64,000 bases of DNA, taken from positions 1 to 64,000 of the forward strand of contig CANJQJ010000002.1 in assembly GCA_947476425.1 (NCBI GenBank). The letters run 5' to 3'. The position numbers were made by a program, and so were the translations under genes. Positions 18,774-26,697 of the stretch are shown one piece after another. Source of the DNA: Sphingomonadaceae bacterium. Its GTDB lineage: Bacteria > Pseudomonadota > Alphaproteobacteria > Sphingomonadales > Sphingomonadaceae. Every line of letters begins with the position of its first letter. Position 1 is the first letter of the stretch. The notes below the pieces were generated by a model. The model was not told where the DNA came from, ran no database searches, and worked only from the letters and a program-made list of their open reading frames with translations.

Positions 18774-20338
18774 CAGTTGCTCGCTATTTCCTCGCCCAGT
18801 TCCAGACGCGGGAACACGCCGATCGGTTGCGCGACCTTGAAGCCCGATGCGACAAGGCGGGTGAACCAGTGCGCATCCTCCAAGGCCGCGAAATCGCGCT
18901 CGTCTGCGGGAATGCCGAGTTGGTCGAGCAGCTTTGCCGCCGATGTCGGGACGATCGGCTGGATCGCGATGGCGAGATCGCGGACGGCGAGGAACAATGT
19001 CATCAGCACCGCCTTCATCCGTTCGGGATCGGTCTTGCGAAGCGTCCAGGGCGCCTGCGTATCGACATATTGGTTGCACGCGAAGACTGCGCGCATCCAC
19101 GCCTCGATGCCGACGCTGAAGGCGAGACTCTCGAATGCGCGAGGCAGTTGGTCCGCACAGGCGATCTTTACGGCCGCGAGCAAGGCCTCATCCTCGGTGT
19201 TTCCTTCCACCGCGACAAGTTCGCCGTCCAAATTCTTGAATATCATCGATAATGAACGCTGCGCCAGATTGCCGAAGCTGTTGGCCAGCTCGGCGTTGCA
19301 GCGCGTGACGATCGCCTCATGGCTGTAGCTGCCATCCTGGCCAAAGCTAACTTCGCGCATCAGGAAATAGCGCAGCGGATCGACGCCATAAGCGGTCGCC
19401 ATGTCGATCGGATCGACGACATTGCCCACCGACTTCGACATTTTCTCGCCGCGGTTGAGCAGGAAGCCATGCCCGAACACCTGGCGCGGAAGCGGGATGT
19501 TCGCTGACATCAGGAAGGCTGGCCAGTACACCGCATGGAAACGCACAATATCCTTGCCGATCAGGTGGAGCGTGTGCGGCCAATAGCGCGCCATGCCTCC
19601 GCCCATGTCCGGATAGCCAAGGCCCGTGATATAGTTGGTCAGCGCATCGACCCATACATACATGACATGGCCGGGGCTATCGGGCACCGGCACGCCCCAG
19701 TCGAAGCTCGAACGCGAGACCGAGAGATCCGTCAGGCCTCCCTTGACGAAGCTCATCACCTCGTTGCGACGCGTGTCGGGCTGGATGAAATCGGGCTGCT
19801 CCTCGTAGAGATCGAGCAGCGGCTGCTGATATTTCGACAGCCGGAAGAACCAGCCTTCCTCGACGGTCCATTCAACCGGGGTATTCTGCGGGGATAGCTT
19901 GATCCCCCCTTCCCCTTCGGTGAGTTCCTTCTCGTCGTAAAAGGCTTCGTCGCGCACCGAATACCAGCCTTCGTAGCGCCCCATATAGATGTCGCCGGCG
20001 TCAACCATCGCCTTCCAGATCGCCTGGCTGGTACGATAATGCTCGGGCTCCGAGGTCTGGATGAAGCGATCGTAAGACACGTCAAGAGCATCATCCATCT
20101 CTTTGAATAGAGATGACATTTCATCAGCAAGCTCGCGAGGGGACACGCCCTTGTCGCGTGCCGCCTGAACCATCTTGAGGCCATGGACGTCAGTCCCGGT
20201 CTGAAAACGCACGTCACGGCCGCGCAGTCGCTGGAAGCGCGCGATTACGTCGGCGGCGATCGCTTCATAGGCGTGGCCGATATGCGGACGGCCATTAGGA
20301 TAGCTGATCGCGGTGGTGATATAAAAAGGTTCGGACAT
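18773..20338 (-). CDS. metG: Methionyl-tRNA synthetase
   Basis: Class I aminoacyl-tRNA synthetase charging tRNA-Met. 521 residues with the HIGH-type motif PNGRPHIGHAYEA near the N-terminus, WVDALTNYITGLGYP in the core, and the KMSKS loop in GEKMSKSVGNVVDP, then an anticodon-binding helical domain. The length, with no C-terminal tRNA-binding extension, fits the shorter alphaproteobacterial type. ATG at 20338. About 98 bases separate it from holB; that gap carries a truncated CGTCATCCC repeat (20370). Confidence 0.95.
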   Translation of the reverse strand: MSEPFYITTAISYPNGRPHIGHAYEAIAADVIARFQRLRGRDVRFQTGTDVHGLKMVQAARDKGVSPRELADEMSSLFKEMDDALDVSYDRFIQTSEPEHYRTSQAIWKAMVDAGDIYMGRYEGWYSVRDEAFYDEKELTEGEGGIKLSPQNTPVEWTVEEGWFFRLSKYQQPLLDLYEEQPDFIQPDTRRNEVMSFVKGGLTDLSVSRSSFDWGVPVPDSPGHVMYVWVDALTNYITGLGYPDMGGGMARYWPHTLHLIGKDIVRFHAVYWPAFLMSANIPLPRQVFGHGFLLNRGEKMSKSVGNVVDPIDMATAYGVDPLRYFLMREVSFGQDGSYSHEAIVTRCNAELANSFGNLAQRSLSMIFKNLDGELVAVEGNTEDEALLAAVKIACADQLPRAFESLAFSVGIEAWMRAVFACNQYVDTQAPWTLRKTDPERMKAVLMTLFLAVRDLAIAIQPIVPTSAAKLLDQLGIPADERDFAALEDAHWFTRLVASGFKVAQPIGVFPRLELGEEIASN

Positions 20339-20436
20339 GCGCGGTTAGTAGCGGCAGATGCCCGTCTCGTCATCCCAGCGAAAGCGAGCAGTGCTCTTTT
20401 CTTCGCATTGCCCCGGAGATGCGGCGGGATCGGCAC

Positions 20437-21414
20437 TCACTTTGCCGCGGGAGCAAGCGCCGCGAGCATGCCGGCAAGCGCGAATACCGTCGCTTGCTGG
20501 TCGAACGATTGCGGAACAGCAGCACCAGCCAGTATCCGCGCTTCTTCCCAGCGCTGGACGGCATTGGCCAGCGCTGGACCGGTCAGCATCCGGGCATGAT
20601 CAGCGATGCGGTTCGGAACGCGCTCCAGAAACGCCTCGTAGCGCGGTTGCGCGGATTTGATGCCGAGGCTTCGGGCAAGCTTGATCCGCGCCGCATTGGT
20701 GGGATCGCCCTCATTGATCAATCGATCGATCACAGCATCCATTTCAGCGATACCGAGCCCGGCAAAGGCAAGCGCTCGACCCGGCGCACCCTCCCCCGCC
20801 CGAAGCAACGCGCCAATCTCGGCGTCGTCGGCATCGGGAAGCTCAGCCTGTAGCACAGCTCGCATGACGTCATCGCCAAGCGGCTGGAAACGCAGGATCC
20901 GACAGCGCGAGCGGATTGTCGGGAGCAATCTACCGGGCGCGTGGCTGACGAGCAGGAAGATGCTGCCCTGCGGCGGCTCCTCGAGATTCTTGAGCAACGC
21001 ATTGGCCGCGCCGCGTTCGAGGTCGTCGATTGCATCGATGATGACGATGCGCCGGCTCGAAAATCCGCCCGTCGTCGAAAATAGCCGCTGAAGGCCGCGC
21101 ACCTGATCGATCGCGATATTGCGTGCGCGCTCGCCGGTCTTCTCGTCGCGGATCCGTTCGAGCCTTATCAGGTCGGGATGCGACCCGGCATTGACCAGCG
21201 CGGCGATTGGGTGGCCCTCGGGGACGCAGAGGCCTGGCAGGTCGAACTGAGGCCCCGCTGCCTCGGCAAGCAAGCGTCGGGCAGCAAGGTCGGCGAACAG
21301 CGCCTTGCCCACCCCGCGCGGGCCAGTGAGCAGCCAGGCATGATGCAGGCGATCGTCATGCGCTGCGTCCATAAGCGCCGCGACGGGATCGTCATGGCCG
21401 ACGAGCTTCGTCAC
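20437..21414 (-). CDS. holB: DNA polymerase III delta' subunit
   Basis: Clamp-loader subunit of the replicative polymerase. 325 residues with the P-loop-like GPRGVGKALF, a DAIDDLERGAANALLKNLEEPP segment (here cited in parts: DAIDDLERGA, NALLKNLEEP) typical of delta'/HolB, and SHAPGRLLPTIRSRC at the sensor region. The cysteines of the E. coli-type zinc module are not seen around residues 50-75; only one Cys is present. GTG start at 21414 overlaps the tmk stop by 4 bases. The tmk-holB-metG-tatD order is widely conserved. Confidence 0.92.
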   Translation of the reverse strand: MTKLVGHDDPVAALMDAAHDDRLHHAWLLTGPRGVGKALFADLAARRLLAEAAGPQFDLPGLCVPEGHPIAALVNAGSHPDLIRLERIRDEKTGERARNIAIDQVRGLQRLFSTTGGFSSRRIVIIDAIDDLERGAANALLKNLEEPPQGSIFLLVSHAPGRLLPTIRSRCRILRFQPLGDDVMRAVLQAELPDADDAEIGALLRAGEGAPGRALAFAGLGIAEMDAVIDRLINEGDPTNAARIKLARSLGIKSAQPRYEAFLERVPNRIADHARMLTGPALANAVQRWEEARILAGAAVPQSFDQQATVFALAGMLAALAPAAK

Positions 21415-22031
21415 AAGCCGCCCAGCGCCGCTAGCAGTCGGGTCGTGACCTCTTCGGGAGTGCCGCTTGCATCGATTATGCGAAAGCGATCAGGGTCAGC
21501 TTCGGCCAGGCTCTGGAACGCGCGTGCGACACGCGCATGATATTCTGCCCCACGCTCGCCGAAGCGATCTCCACGTCCATTGTCCCGGTCAAAGGCGCGC
21601 GAGGCGCCTTCAAGAACAGGCAGCGTCAGCAGCAGCGTACGATCGGGCATGAGGCCTTCACTGCCGATCGCATGGAGCGCCAGTATCTCGGCATCGCCAA
21701 GCCCATCGGCACCACCCTGGTAAGCCCGCGAGCTATCGATGAAGCGATCGCACACCACCCAAGCACCGCGCGCCAATGCCGGAAGAATCGTCTTGTCGAG
21801 ATGATCAGCACGCGCGGCGGCGAACAGCAGCGCTTCCGCACGCGCAGTCCAGCGTCCGACGGTGCCGGTCATCAGCAGCCCGCGAATCGCTTCAGCGCCC
21901 TCGCTTCCGCCCGGCTCGCGGGTTTCGACGACCTCGCGTCCCGTCTGCCGGAGCGTTTCGGCGAGACGGCGGAGCTGGGTCGATTTACCAACCCCCTCCC
22001 CGCCTTCCAGCGTGACGAAACGTCCACGCAC
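21411..22031 (-). CDS. tmk: Thymidylate kinase
   Basis: Phosphorylates dTMP to dTDP for DNA synthesis. 206 residues: P-loop LEGGEGVGKSTQ, the ETREPGG segment, and CDRFIDSSRAYQG with the DR(F/Y) motif; lid region with basic residues follows. Start set at GTG 22031 (VRGRFVTLEGG), just after the dacC-type gene ends at 22039; the 43 codons upstream lie inside that gene in another frame and are not family-like. The stop overlaps holB by 4 bases. Confidence 0.93.
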   Translation of the reverse strand: MRGRFVTLEGGEGVGKSTQLRRLAETLRQTGREVVETREPGGSEGAEAIRGLLMTGTVGRWTARAEALLFAAARADHLDKTILPALARGAWVVCDRFIDSSRAYQGGADGLGDAEILALHAIGSEGLMPDRTLLLTLPVLEGASRAFDRDNGRGDRFGERGAEYHARVARAFQSLAEADPDRFRIIDASGTPEEVTTRLLAALGGL

Positions 22032-22038
22032 GCCGGGT

Positions 22039-23214
22039 TTATCCCAGCCCGAGGATTGACTTGATCGCCAGCCAGATCCGGCGGAAGAAACCCGCCTCGT
22101 CGACATCCTTCTCGGCGACGAGCGCCATCGTCTGCGGTGGCGTGTCGGCAGTGCGAACAACCAGATCGGCGATGTGCTGTCCCGCCTTGATCGGCGCCTT
22201 GATCGGACCGTCGTAGATCACCGAAAGCTTCATGTCGCCGCCGAGCCCAGCCGGAATCGTCATGTTGAGATCGCGCGGCGCGATGACGCCGACTTCATCC
22301 TCGGCGCCGAGCTGGACTTTGGCGGTTTCGATTCGCTTGCCCTTGGGGAACAGCTTCTTCGCCTGCCACGCGCGGAAGCCCCAGTTCATGAAGGCGATCG
22401 ACTGTTCGCGCCGTTCGGCCATCGAGCCAAGCCCCGAGACGACCATCACGAGGCGGCGGCCATTCTGTTCGGCAGAACCGGTGAAGCCATAGCCAGCCTC
22501 ATCGGTATGGCCAGTCTTCAGGCCATCGGCACCCTGGACGTTGCCCAGCAATGGATCGCGATTGGCCTGGGTGATGTCGGCCCCACCCATCGTCTTGCCC
22601 CAGGTGAAGTCGCGGCGGCTGTAGAAGGTCTTGTAGAGATCGGGGAACTGCTCGATCGTCGACTGCGCCAGCGTCGTAAGATCGCGTGCTGTGACGAAGG
22701 TCACGCCCTCGTCCGGCCAACCGTTGGAGTTGCCGAAATGACTGTTCCGCATGTCGATCTTAGCGGCTGCGCGGTTCATCAGCTGGGCGAAGGCAGGTTC
22801 GGTGCCCGAAATGCCCTCGGCGAGCACGACGCACGCGTCATTGCCGGAAAGCGTGACGATGCCGAACAGCAGATCGCGCACGCTGACCTGCTCGCCCGGC
22901 GAGAGGAACATCGTCGAACCAGCGGCGGGCCCATGCCAGCGCCTCCAGGTCTCGGGCTGGACGGTGATCATCTTGTTGAGATCGAGCTCGCCCTTCTTGA
23001 TGAGGTCGAACGCGACATACACCGTCATCATCTTCGCCATGGAGGCGGGCGGCATGCGCCGTTCGGCATCCTTGGAATAGAGCACCGCGCCGGAGGATAG
23101 ATCCTTCATGAAGGCAACGGGGGCGATCGTCTCGAACGGCGGCGCCGATGCCGTAGCCGGAACGGCGACGATCAGGGCGGCGGACGCAAGGACAGCGCGG
23201 CTGAGCTGGATCAA
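22039..23214 (-). CDS. D-alanyl-D-alanine carboxypeptidase (PBP5/DacC type)
   Basis: Periplasmic low-molecular-weight penicillin-binding protein that trims the terminal D-Ala of peptidoglycan stems. 391 residues: signal peptide ending near ATASA, S11 catalytic motifs SMAK (Ser58, Lys61), SGN (123-125) and KTG (233-235), then the PBP5 C-terminal beta domain and an amphipathic C-terminal helix (FRRIWLAIKSILGLG) that would anchor it to the inner membrane. TTG start at 23214 with a GA-rich binding site (AAGAGAGAAAG). Sits between rlpA and tmk, linking cell wall and replication genes in one run. Confidence 0.93.
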   Translation of the reverse strand: MIQLSRAVLASAALIVAVPATASAPPFETIAPVAFMKDLSSGAVLYSKDAERRMPPASMAKMMTVYVAFDLIKKGELDLNKMITVQPETWRRWHGPAAGSTMFLSPGEQVSVRDLLFGIVTLSGNDACVVLAEGISGTEPAFAQLMNRAAAKIDMRNSHFGNSNGWPDEGVTFVTARDLTTLAQSTIEQFPDLYKTFYSRRDFTWGKTMGGADITQANRDPLLGNVQGADGLKTGHTDEAGYGFTGSAEQNGRRLVMVVSGLGSMAERREQSIAFMNWGFRAWQAKKLFPKGKRIETAKVQLGAEDEVGVIAPRDLNMTIPAGLGGDMKLSVIYDGPIKAPIKAGQHIADLVVRTADTPPQTMALVAEKDVDEAGFFRRIWLAIKSILGLG

Positions 23215-23241
23215 CTTTCTCTCTTTCTTCTCTATGGGCGG

Positions 23242-24195
23242 TCAGTTGCTGGATCGTGGCTTGATCAGCCTGGCATCCTGATAGCCTTGCCCCTGCGTGC
23301 GCGCCAGTGCCGCAAGTGCGATCTGTTCATCGAAATACGGGCCGATGCGCACACGATAGACATTGCCCGCCGCATCGATGGCTCCGCCAAGCATGCTGGC
23401 GAGGCTGTCAGCCCGCGCGCGATCGCCATAAGCACCCACCTGGACGAACCAGCCACCGATCACATTTGCATCGAGCAGGCTCCCGGGGAGAGCTGGTGCG
23501 GCCGTAACGGCAACTGGTGTAGTAGCAGCAGCTGCAGCGGCAGCCGCGGCGGCAGCCTGGGCCTGGGCCACCATCCAGCGCTGGAACCGCGCATCGAGCG
23601 CGGCGAGTGCCTCGCGTTGTGCGACAGGTCGCTCTTCGGCCGCCTTGCCGCTGCGCAGCGCGAGGCGATCGGCATCGGACGGGTAGACCCGGCGAACACG
23701 AACCCGCGCGACGCCCTGCCGGTCGATGCCGAGCAATTCCGCCGATCGATGCGACAGGTCGATGATCCGGTTGGTGACATAGGGGCCGCGATCGTTGATC
23801 CGCACGACGATCGTCCGCCCGGTATCGAGCGCCGTCACCTCGACATAGCAGGGCAATGGCAATGTCTTATGCGCCGCGCCGACCATCGCCATGTCGAAGG
23901 TCTCGCCATTTGCGGTCGGGCCGCCATGAAACGCCTCGCCATACCAGGAGGCGTAGCCGACCTCGTCGTAATTCGCTTCGTCAGCTGGATAATACCAGAT
24001 TCCGGCGATCTGGTAGGGCTTGCCGATCTTGACCGGACTGTCCGGGGGCGGGCTGCGCAACACAGGCGGTATCGCCACGCCGACGGTGGGATAGGCGCCG
24101 CGTTGCGGTGCTGTGCTGCATGCGGCAAGCGCGAGCACGCAGCAAAGCGCGAGCAACCGCCACGGCGCGGAAATTCGGTCAGTTCGTGATTGCAT
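23242..24195 (-). CDS. rlpA: RlpA-type septal lytic transglycosylase lipoprotein with SPOR domain
   Basis: 317 residues. A lipoprotein signal ends in the lipobox LAAC. The double-psi barrel domain has YASWYGEAFHGGPTANGE and VVRINDRGPY with the catalytic Asp, followed by RIIDLSHRSAELLG. A linker with an 11-Ala run leads to a C-terminal SPOR domain (GWFVQVGAYGDRARADSLA), which binds denuded peptidoglycan at the septum. Start set at ATG 24195, overlapping the MltB-type gene by 17 bases; the signal peptide begins soon after. It probably acts with the neighbouring transglycosylase and carboxypeptidase. Confidence 0.92.
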   Translation of the reverse strand: MQSRTDRISAPWRLLALCCVLALAACSTAPQRGAYPTVGVAIPPVLRSPPPDSPVKIGKPYQIAGIWYYPADEANYDEVGYASWYGEAFHGGPTANGETFDMAMVGAAHKTLPLPCYVEVTALDTGRTIVVRINDRGPYVTNRIIDLSHRSAELLGIDRQGVARVRVRRVYPSDADRLALRSGKAAEERPVAQREALAALDARFQRWMVAQAQAAAAAAAAAAATTPVAVTAAPALPGSLLDANVIGGWFVQVGAYGDRARADSLASMLGGAIDAAGNVYRVRIGPYFDEQIALAALARTQGQGYQDARLIKPRSSN

Positions 24196-25375
24196 CGGCA
24201 AGCAGCCCCACCGAGAGCCCATAGAAATTGGAGCAGTTATAATCGAGGATCACGCGGTAGTTGCCCGTGAGCAGGTACGCGGTCGCGTCCAGGCCGTCGG
24301 GTTCGAGGAGGCTCGCGAGCACGTCGTCGGCTGGCACCTGCGAACCGACGAACTGGATGCCGAGCCTGCGCCATTCGCCGATGGTGAGCCATTTGCTATG
24401 GCGCTGGTGAACGCGAGGGCAGCGCGGCGAAACCAGTCGGGAGGCCAGCGCAGTCCGATCCAGATCGTGGGGAACGCGCACCGCCACACCCCAGCCTTGC
24501 CCGGCGCGCCAGCCCGCATTTACGAAATAATTGCCGATCGAGGCAAGCGCGTCGGCCTCGCTCGACCAGATGTCAGCGCGACCGTCGCCGTCGCCGTCGC
24601 GGGCGACGCGCAGGTAGACGCTCGGCAGGAATTGGGGATAGCCAGTCGCCCCAGCCCAGCTGCCCTTGAGCCGCGAGCGCGAAAAGCCCCGGTCGATCAG
24701 CTTGAGCGCGTCGATATATTCCGCGACGAAGAGTTCGCGGCGGCGCCCCTCGAACGCCAGCGTGGCGAGCGACTGGATGAGATCGAAATTGCCCGTCACG
24801 CTGCCATAACCGGTTTCATGACCGTAAATCGCCATCATGATCGATTCCGGAACACCGGTCTCGCGCTCGACGGCCGCAAGCTTCGGGCGAAGTACCTGAT
24901 AGCGAGAGCGGCCGATGCCGATCAGCCCTGCGTTGACATGCTTGTTGCGATAGGGCGCGAACATCGGCACGCCGACTGCATTTCCCGGCTGGGCACGATC
25001 GAGGCTCACGACGCGCTGATCATAGGCCAGCGTCGGCGCTATGGCGTCATAGGTCGCCGGCCGCACTCCGGACTCGATTGCTCGCGCACGCAGGCCAGCA
25101 ATGAACCCGGCGAACTCGGATTGCCGCACTTCGCTTCCCGTCGAAGGCCCGGCCACCGACGGTGAGGGAGCGAGCGGCGGGATGGTGGCAACGGACGGGG
25201 AGGCCTGCGCGCCTACCGTGATGGGGCGACCGCTTGGTCCTCCCACCCCGTTCTGGACTGGGGCTGCCGCGTCGGCACTCGGAGCCGGTACCGCCTGGCC
25301 CGCACCGGTCTGGCCCGTCGCCGACTGAGCGATCAGGACCGTCAGCGCTATGATCGAATAGGTAAAATTTCGCAT
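24179..25375 (-). CDS. Lytic murein transglycosylase (MltB-type, SLT family 3)
   Basis: 398 residues with a signal peptide (MRNFTYSIIALTVLIAQSATG), a Pro/Ala-rich linker to about residue 85, then the transglycosylase domain: FIAGLRARAIESGV, the catalytic Glu in MMAIYGHETGYG, GSWAGATGYPQFLPS and GDGDGRADIW. It cleaves glycan strands with formation of 1,6-anhydro-MurNAc. Start at ATG 25375 with AAAGGG 5 bases upstream; codons before that run into the terminator of the preceding gene. It begins the run that goes on to rlpA. Confidence 0.92.
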   Translation of the reverse strand: MRNFTYSIIALTVLIAQSATGQTGAGQAVPAPSADAAAPVQNGVGGPSGRPITVGAQASPSVATIPPLAPSPSVAGPSTGSEVRQSEFAGFIAGLRARAIESGVRPATYDAIAPTLAYDQRVVSLDRAQPGNAVGVPMFAPYRNKHVNAGLIGIGRSRYQVLRPKLAAVERETGVPESIMMAIYGHETGYGSVTGNFDLIQSLATLAFEGRRRELFVAEYIDALKLIDRGFSRSRLKGSWAGATGYPQFLPSVYLRVARDGDGDGRADIWSSEADALASIGNYFVNAGWRAGQGWGVAVRVPHDLDRTALASRLVSPRCPRVHQRHSKWLTIGEWRRLGIQFVGSQVPADDVLASLLEPDGLDATAYLLTGNYRVILDYNCSNFYGLSVGLLADAITN

Positions 25376-25487
25376 GGATACCCTTTGGGCCGATATTGCC
25401 ACAGTCGGCGGGTCGGGTGAATCCCCATCCGTCGCGTGCGCGGCACGCTTGTCCGCACGCGATGGCCAGTCTTTCGTCTCCGGAGAA

Positions 25488-25521
25488 AGAAAAAGCCCCA
25501 CCGGATCGCTCCGGCGGGGCC
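25488..25521 (-). terminator. Rho-independent terminator of the PEP-CTERM gene
   Basis: On the minus strand an 11-bp stem GCCCCGCCGGA / TCCGGTGGGGC around GCGA is followed by TTTTTCTTTC. One G-T pair apart, it is the same hairpin as at 2661-2680. It insulates the PEP-CTERM gene from the transglycosylase. Confidence 0.85.
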
Positions 25522-25543
25522 TTATCCTCGAAGAGGTCGATAA

Positions 25544-26149
25544 TCAGCAATAACGAACGCTGATCTTCTGGCGACGGCGCATCGCGCCGCCGACGAGGCC
25601 GAAGCCTCCAAGCATCATCGCCCATGAAGCAGGCTCGGGAACACCACCGCCGCTGATGCCGCCGATGACGAAGCTGACGTCATTATAATCATGATCGCCG
25701 CCGCCGTTCAGATCCTCGAAGGAAACGAACTGGCCGGCAGGAATGCCGAAATCGCCGCCGGCATACGCTGCTGAAAAGGCATGCTGCTGGCTGTCTGAGT
25801 TCAGCGATGCGTCCGAATAGAACAGGTCGCCGGTATCCGTGACCTTGATGTAGAAGGTCAGCACGTCACCGGCGGTGACCGGGCCGAAGTTCAGAGTAGC
25901 TCCGAGCGCGGTGGTGTGGTTGTTGAGGCCGAGGATGCCGGAATCAACGCCGTTCACCTGCACGCCGAGCAGATCCGTGTATCCGGCGCTGCTGCCAGCG
26001 AAATAGGCGAGAAGATCGCCTGTGGAGCTCGCAGTGAAGGAATAGGTATCGGGATTTTCTGTTCCCGGGGTTCCGTAGCTCGGAAATACCGCGAGAGCGG
26101 GTGCCGATACGGATGCCAGCGCAATCGCCAGAAGTGCAAGCTTCTTCAT
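25544..26149 (-). CDS. PEP-CTERM (PEPxxWA) sorted surface protein, DUF4114-like
   Basis: 201-residue secreted protein. Signal peptide MKKLALLAIALASVSAPALA; a beta-rich middle containing FEDLNGGGDHDYNDVSFVIGG, the acidic Asp/Asn motif typical of DUF4114-type calcium-binding domains; then the sorting tail VPEPASWAMMLGGFGLVGG followed by AMRRRQ. The PEP-x-x-W-A form is the subclass common in sphingomonads; exosortase would cut there and release or anchor the protein. The exosortase gene is not in this window. Start at ATG 26149 with CGGAA upstream; followed by its own terminator, so it is monocistronic. Confidence 0.9.
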   Translation of the reverse strand: MKKLALLAIALASVSAPALAVFPSYGTPGTENPDTYSFTASSTGDLLAYFAGSSAGYTDLLGVQVNGVDSGILGLNNHTTALGATLNFGPVTAGDVLTFYIKVTDTGDLFYSDASLNSDSQQHAFSAAYAGGDFGIPAGQFVSFEDLNGGGDHDYNDVSFVIGGISGGGVPEPASWAMMLGGFGLVGGAMRRRQKISVRYC

Positions 26150-26428
26150 GTCAGTTCCGCAATATAAACAGACTATCACAAGGAGCCGATTTACAACCCC
26201 TTTGTTGAAAACATGTGACAAACTTTAACGTAAATTTAGCACATATCAATAGGTATATCGTCCCAAATGGGGAAATGCGATGATCTGCAGATAAAGCGTC
26301 GCTTATGGATCGTTTCAAAGGCGGCGGGCGTTTAACGGATCGTTTCAGTGCGGTAGCGCCCATGTAGATCCGGCAACGTGGATCCATGCTTGCACGACCA
26401 CCCCTGCCCGGATTAAGCGCACGGCAAC
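26150..26428. other. AT-rich non-coding region upstream of the PEP-CTERM gene
   Basis: No credible gene. The half next to the PEP-CTERM start is AT-rich compared with its surroundings, as expected of a promoter; on the minus strand TTGATA near 26243-26248 is a weak -35 candidate. No sigma-54 (-24/-12) element was seen. A pair of 11-base direct repeats lies further out. Confidence 0.6.
26307..26347. repeat. Paired 11-base direct repeat upstream of the PEP-CTERM gene
   Basis: GGATCGTTTCA occurs at 26307-26317 and 26337-26347, exactly 30 bases (about three helical turns) apart, some 160-200 bases before the PEP-CTERM start. A related GGTCGTTTCA is at 26527-26536. A regulator site is possible but unproven. 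Confidence 0.5.
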
Positions 26429-26510
26429 GGATGGGTGGCCGAGTGGTTTAAGGCAGCGGTCTTGAAAGCTACCGGAGCTTGTCGGCGCGGCGTCGAATTA
26501 GGAGTGTGGT
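26429..26510 (+). pseudogene. Decayed tRNA-Ser(TGA) copy: 5' half kept, 3' half degenerate
   Basis: 26429-26467 matches a tRNA-Ser 5' half: acceptor strand GGATGGG, TG, D-arm GCCGAGTGGTTTAAGGC, anticodon stem GCGGT and loop CTTGAAA (TGA). After 26467 the 3' anticodon strand is GCTAC instead of ACCGC, there is no proper variable arm, T-arm or acceptor 3' strand, and no CCA. A possible T-loop remnant GTCGAATT is at 26492. An intact tRNA-Ser with the same anticodon lies 120 bases downstream. Confidence 0.65.
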
Positions 26511-26590
26511 TACAAGGGGTTAGCGGCAGGTCGTTTCAGCGAGTTATTCACTCGTAAGCCTGTCGTAAGCTGCCAGCCCCGAAACGGCTG

Positions 26591-26680
26591 GGAAGAGTGT
26601 CCGAGTGGTTTAAGGAACCGGTCTTGAAAACCGGCGACGGGGCGACCCGTCCGTGGGTTCGAATCCCACCTCTTCCGCCA
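26591..26680 (+). tRNA. tRNA-Ser(TGA)
   Basis: 90 nucleotides including an encoded CCA. Acceptor GGAAGAG pairs with CTCTTCC; D-arm TCCGAGTGGTTTAAGGA; anticodon stem CCGGT/ACCGG with loop CTTGAAA, anticodon TGA; a long variable arm (GACGGGGCGACCCGTC), typical of class II serine tRNAs; T-arm GTGGG-TTCGAAT-CCCAC; discriminator G. It ends 17 bases before the stop codon of the convergent 942-residue gene. Confidence 0.97.
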
Positions 26681-26697
26681 ACCTTTTCGCCGCCAAC

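Noticed and set aside
26150-26280. Sigma-54 promoter for the PEP-CTERM gene
   Set aside because: Looked for GG-N10-GC at -24/-12 on the minus strand and found no match.
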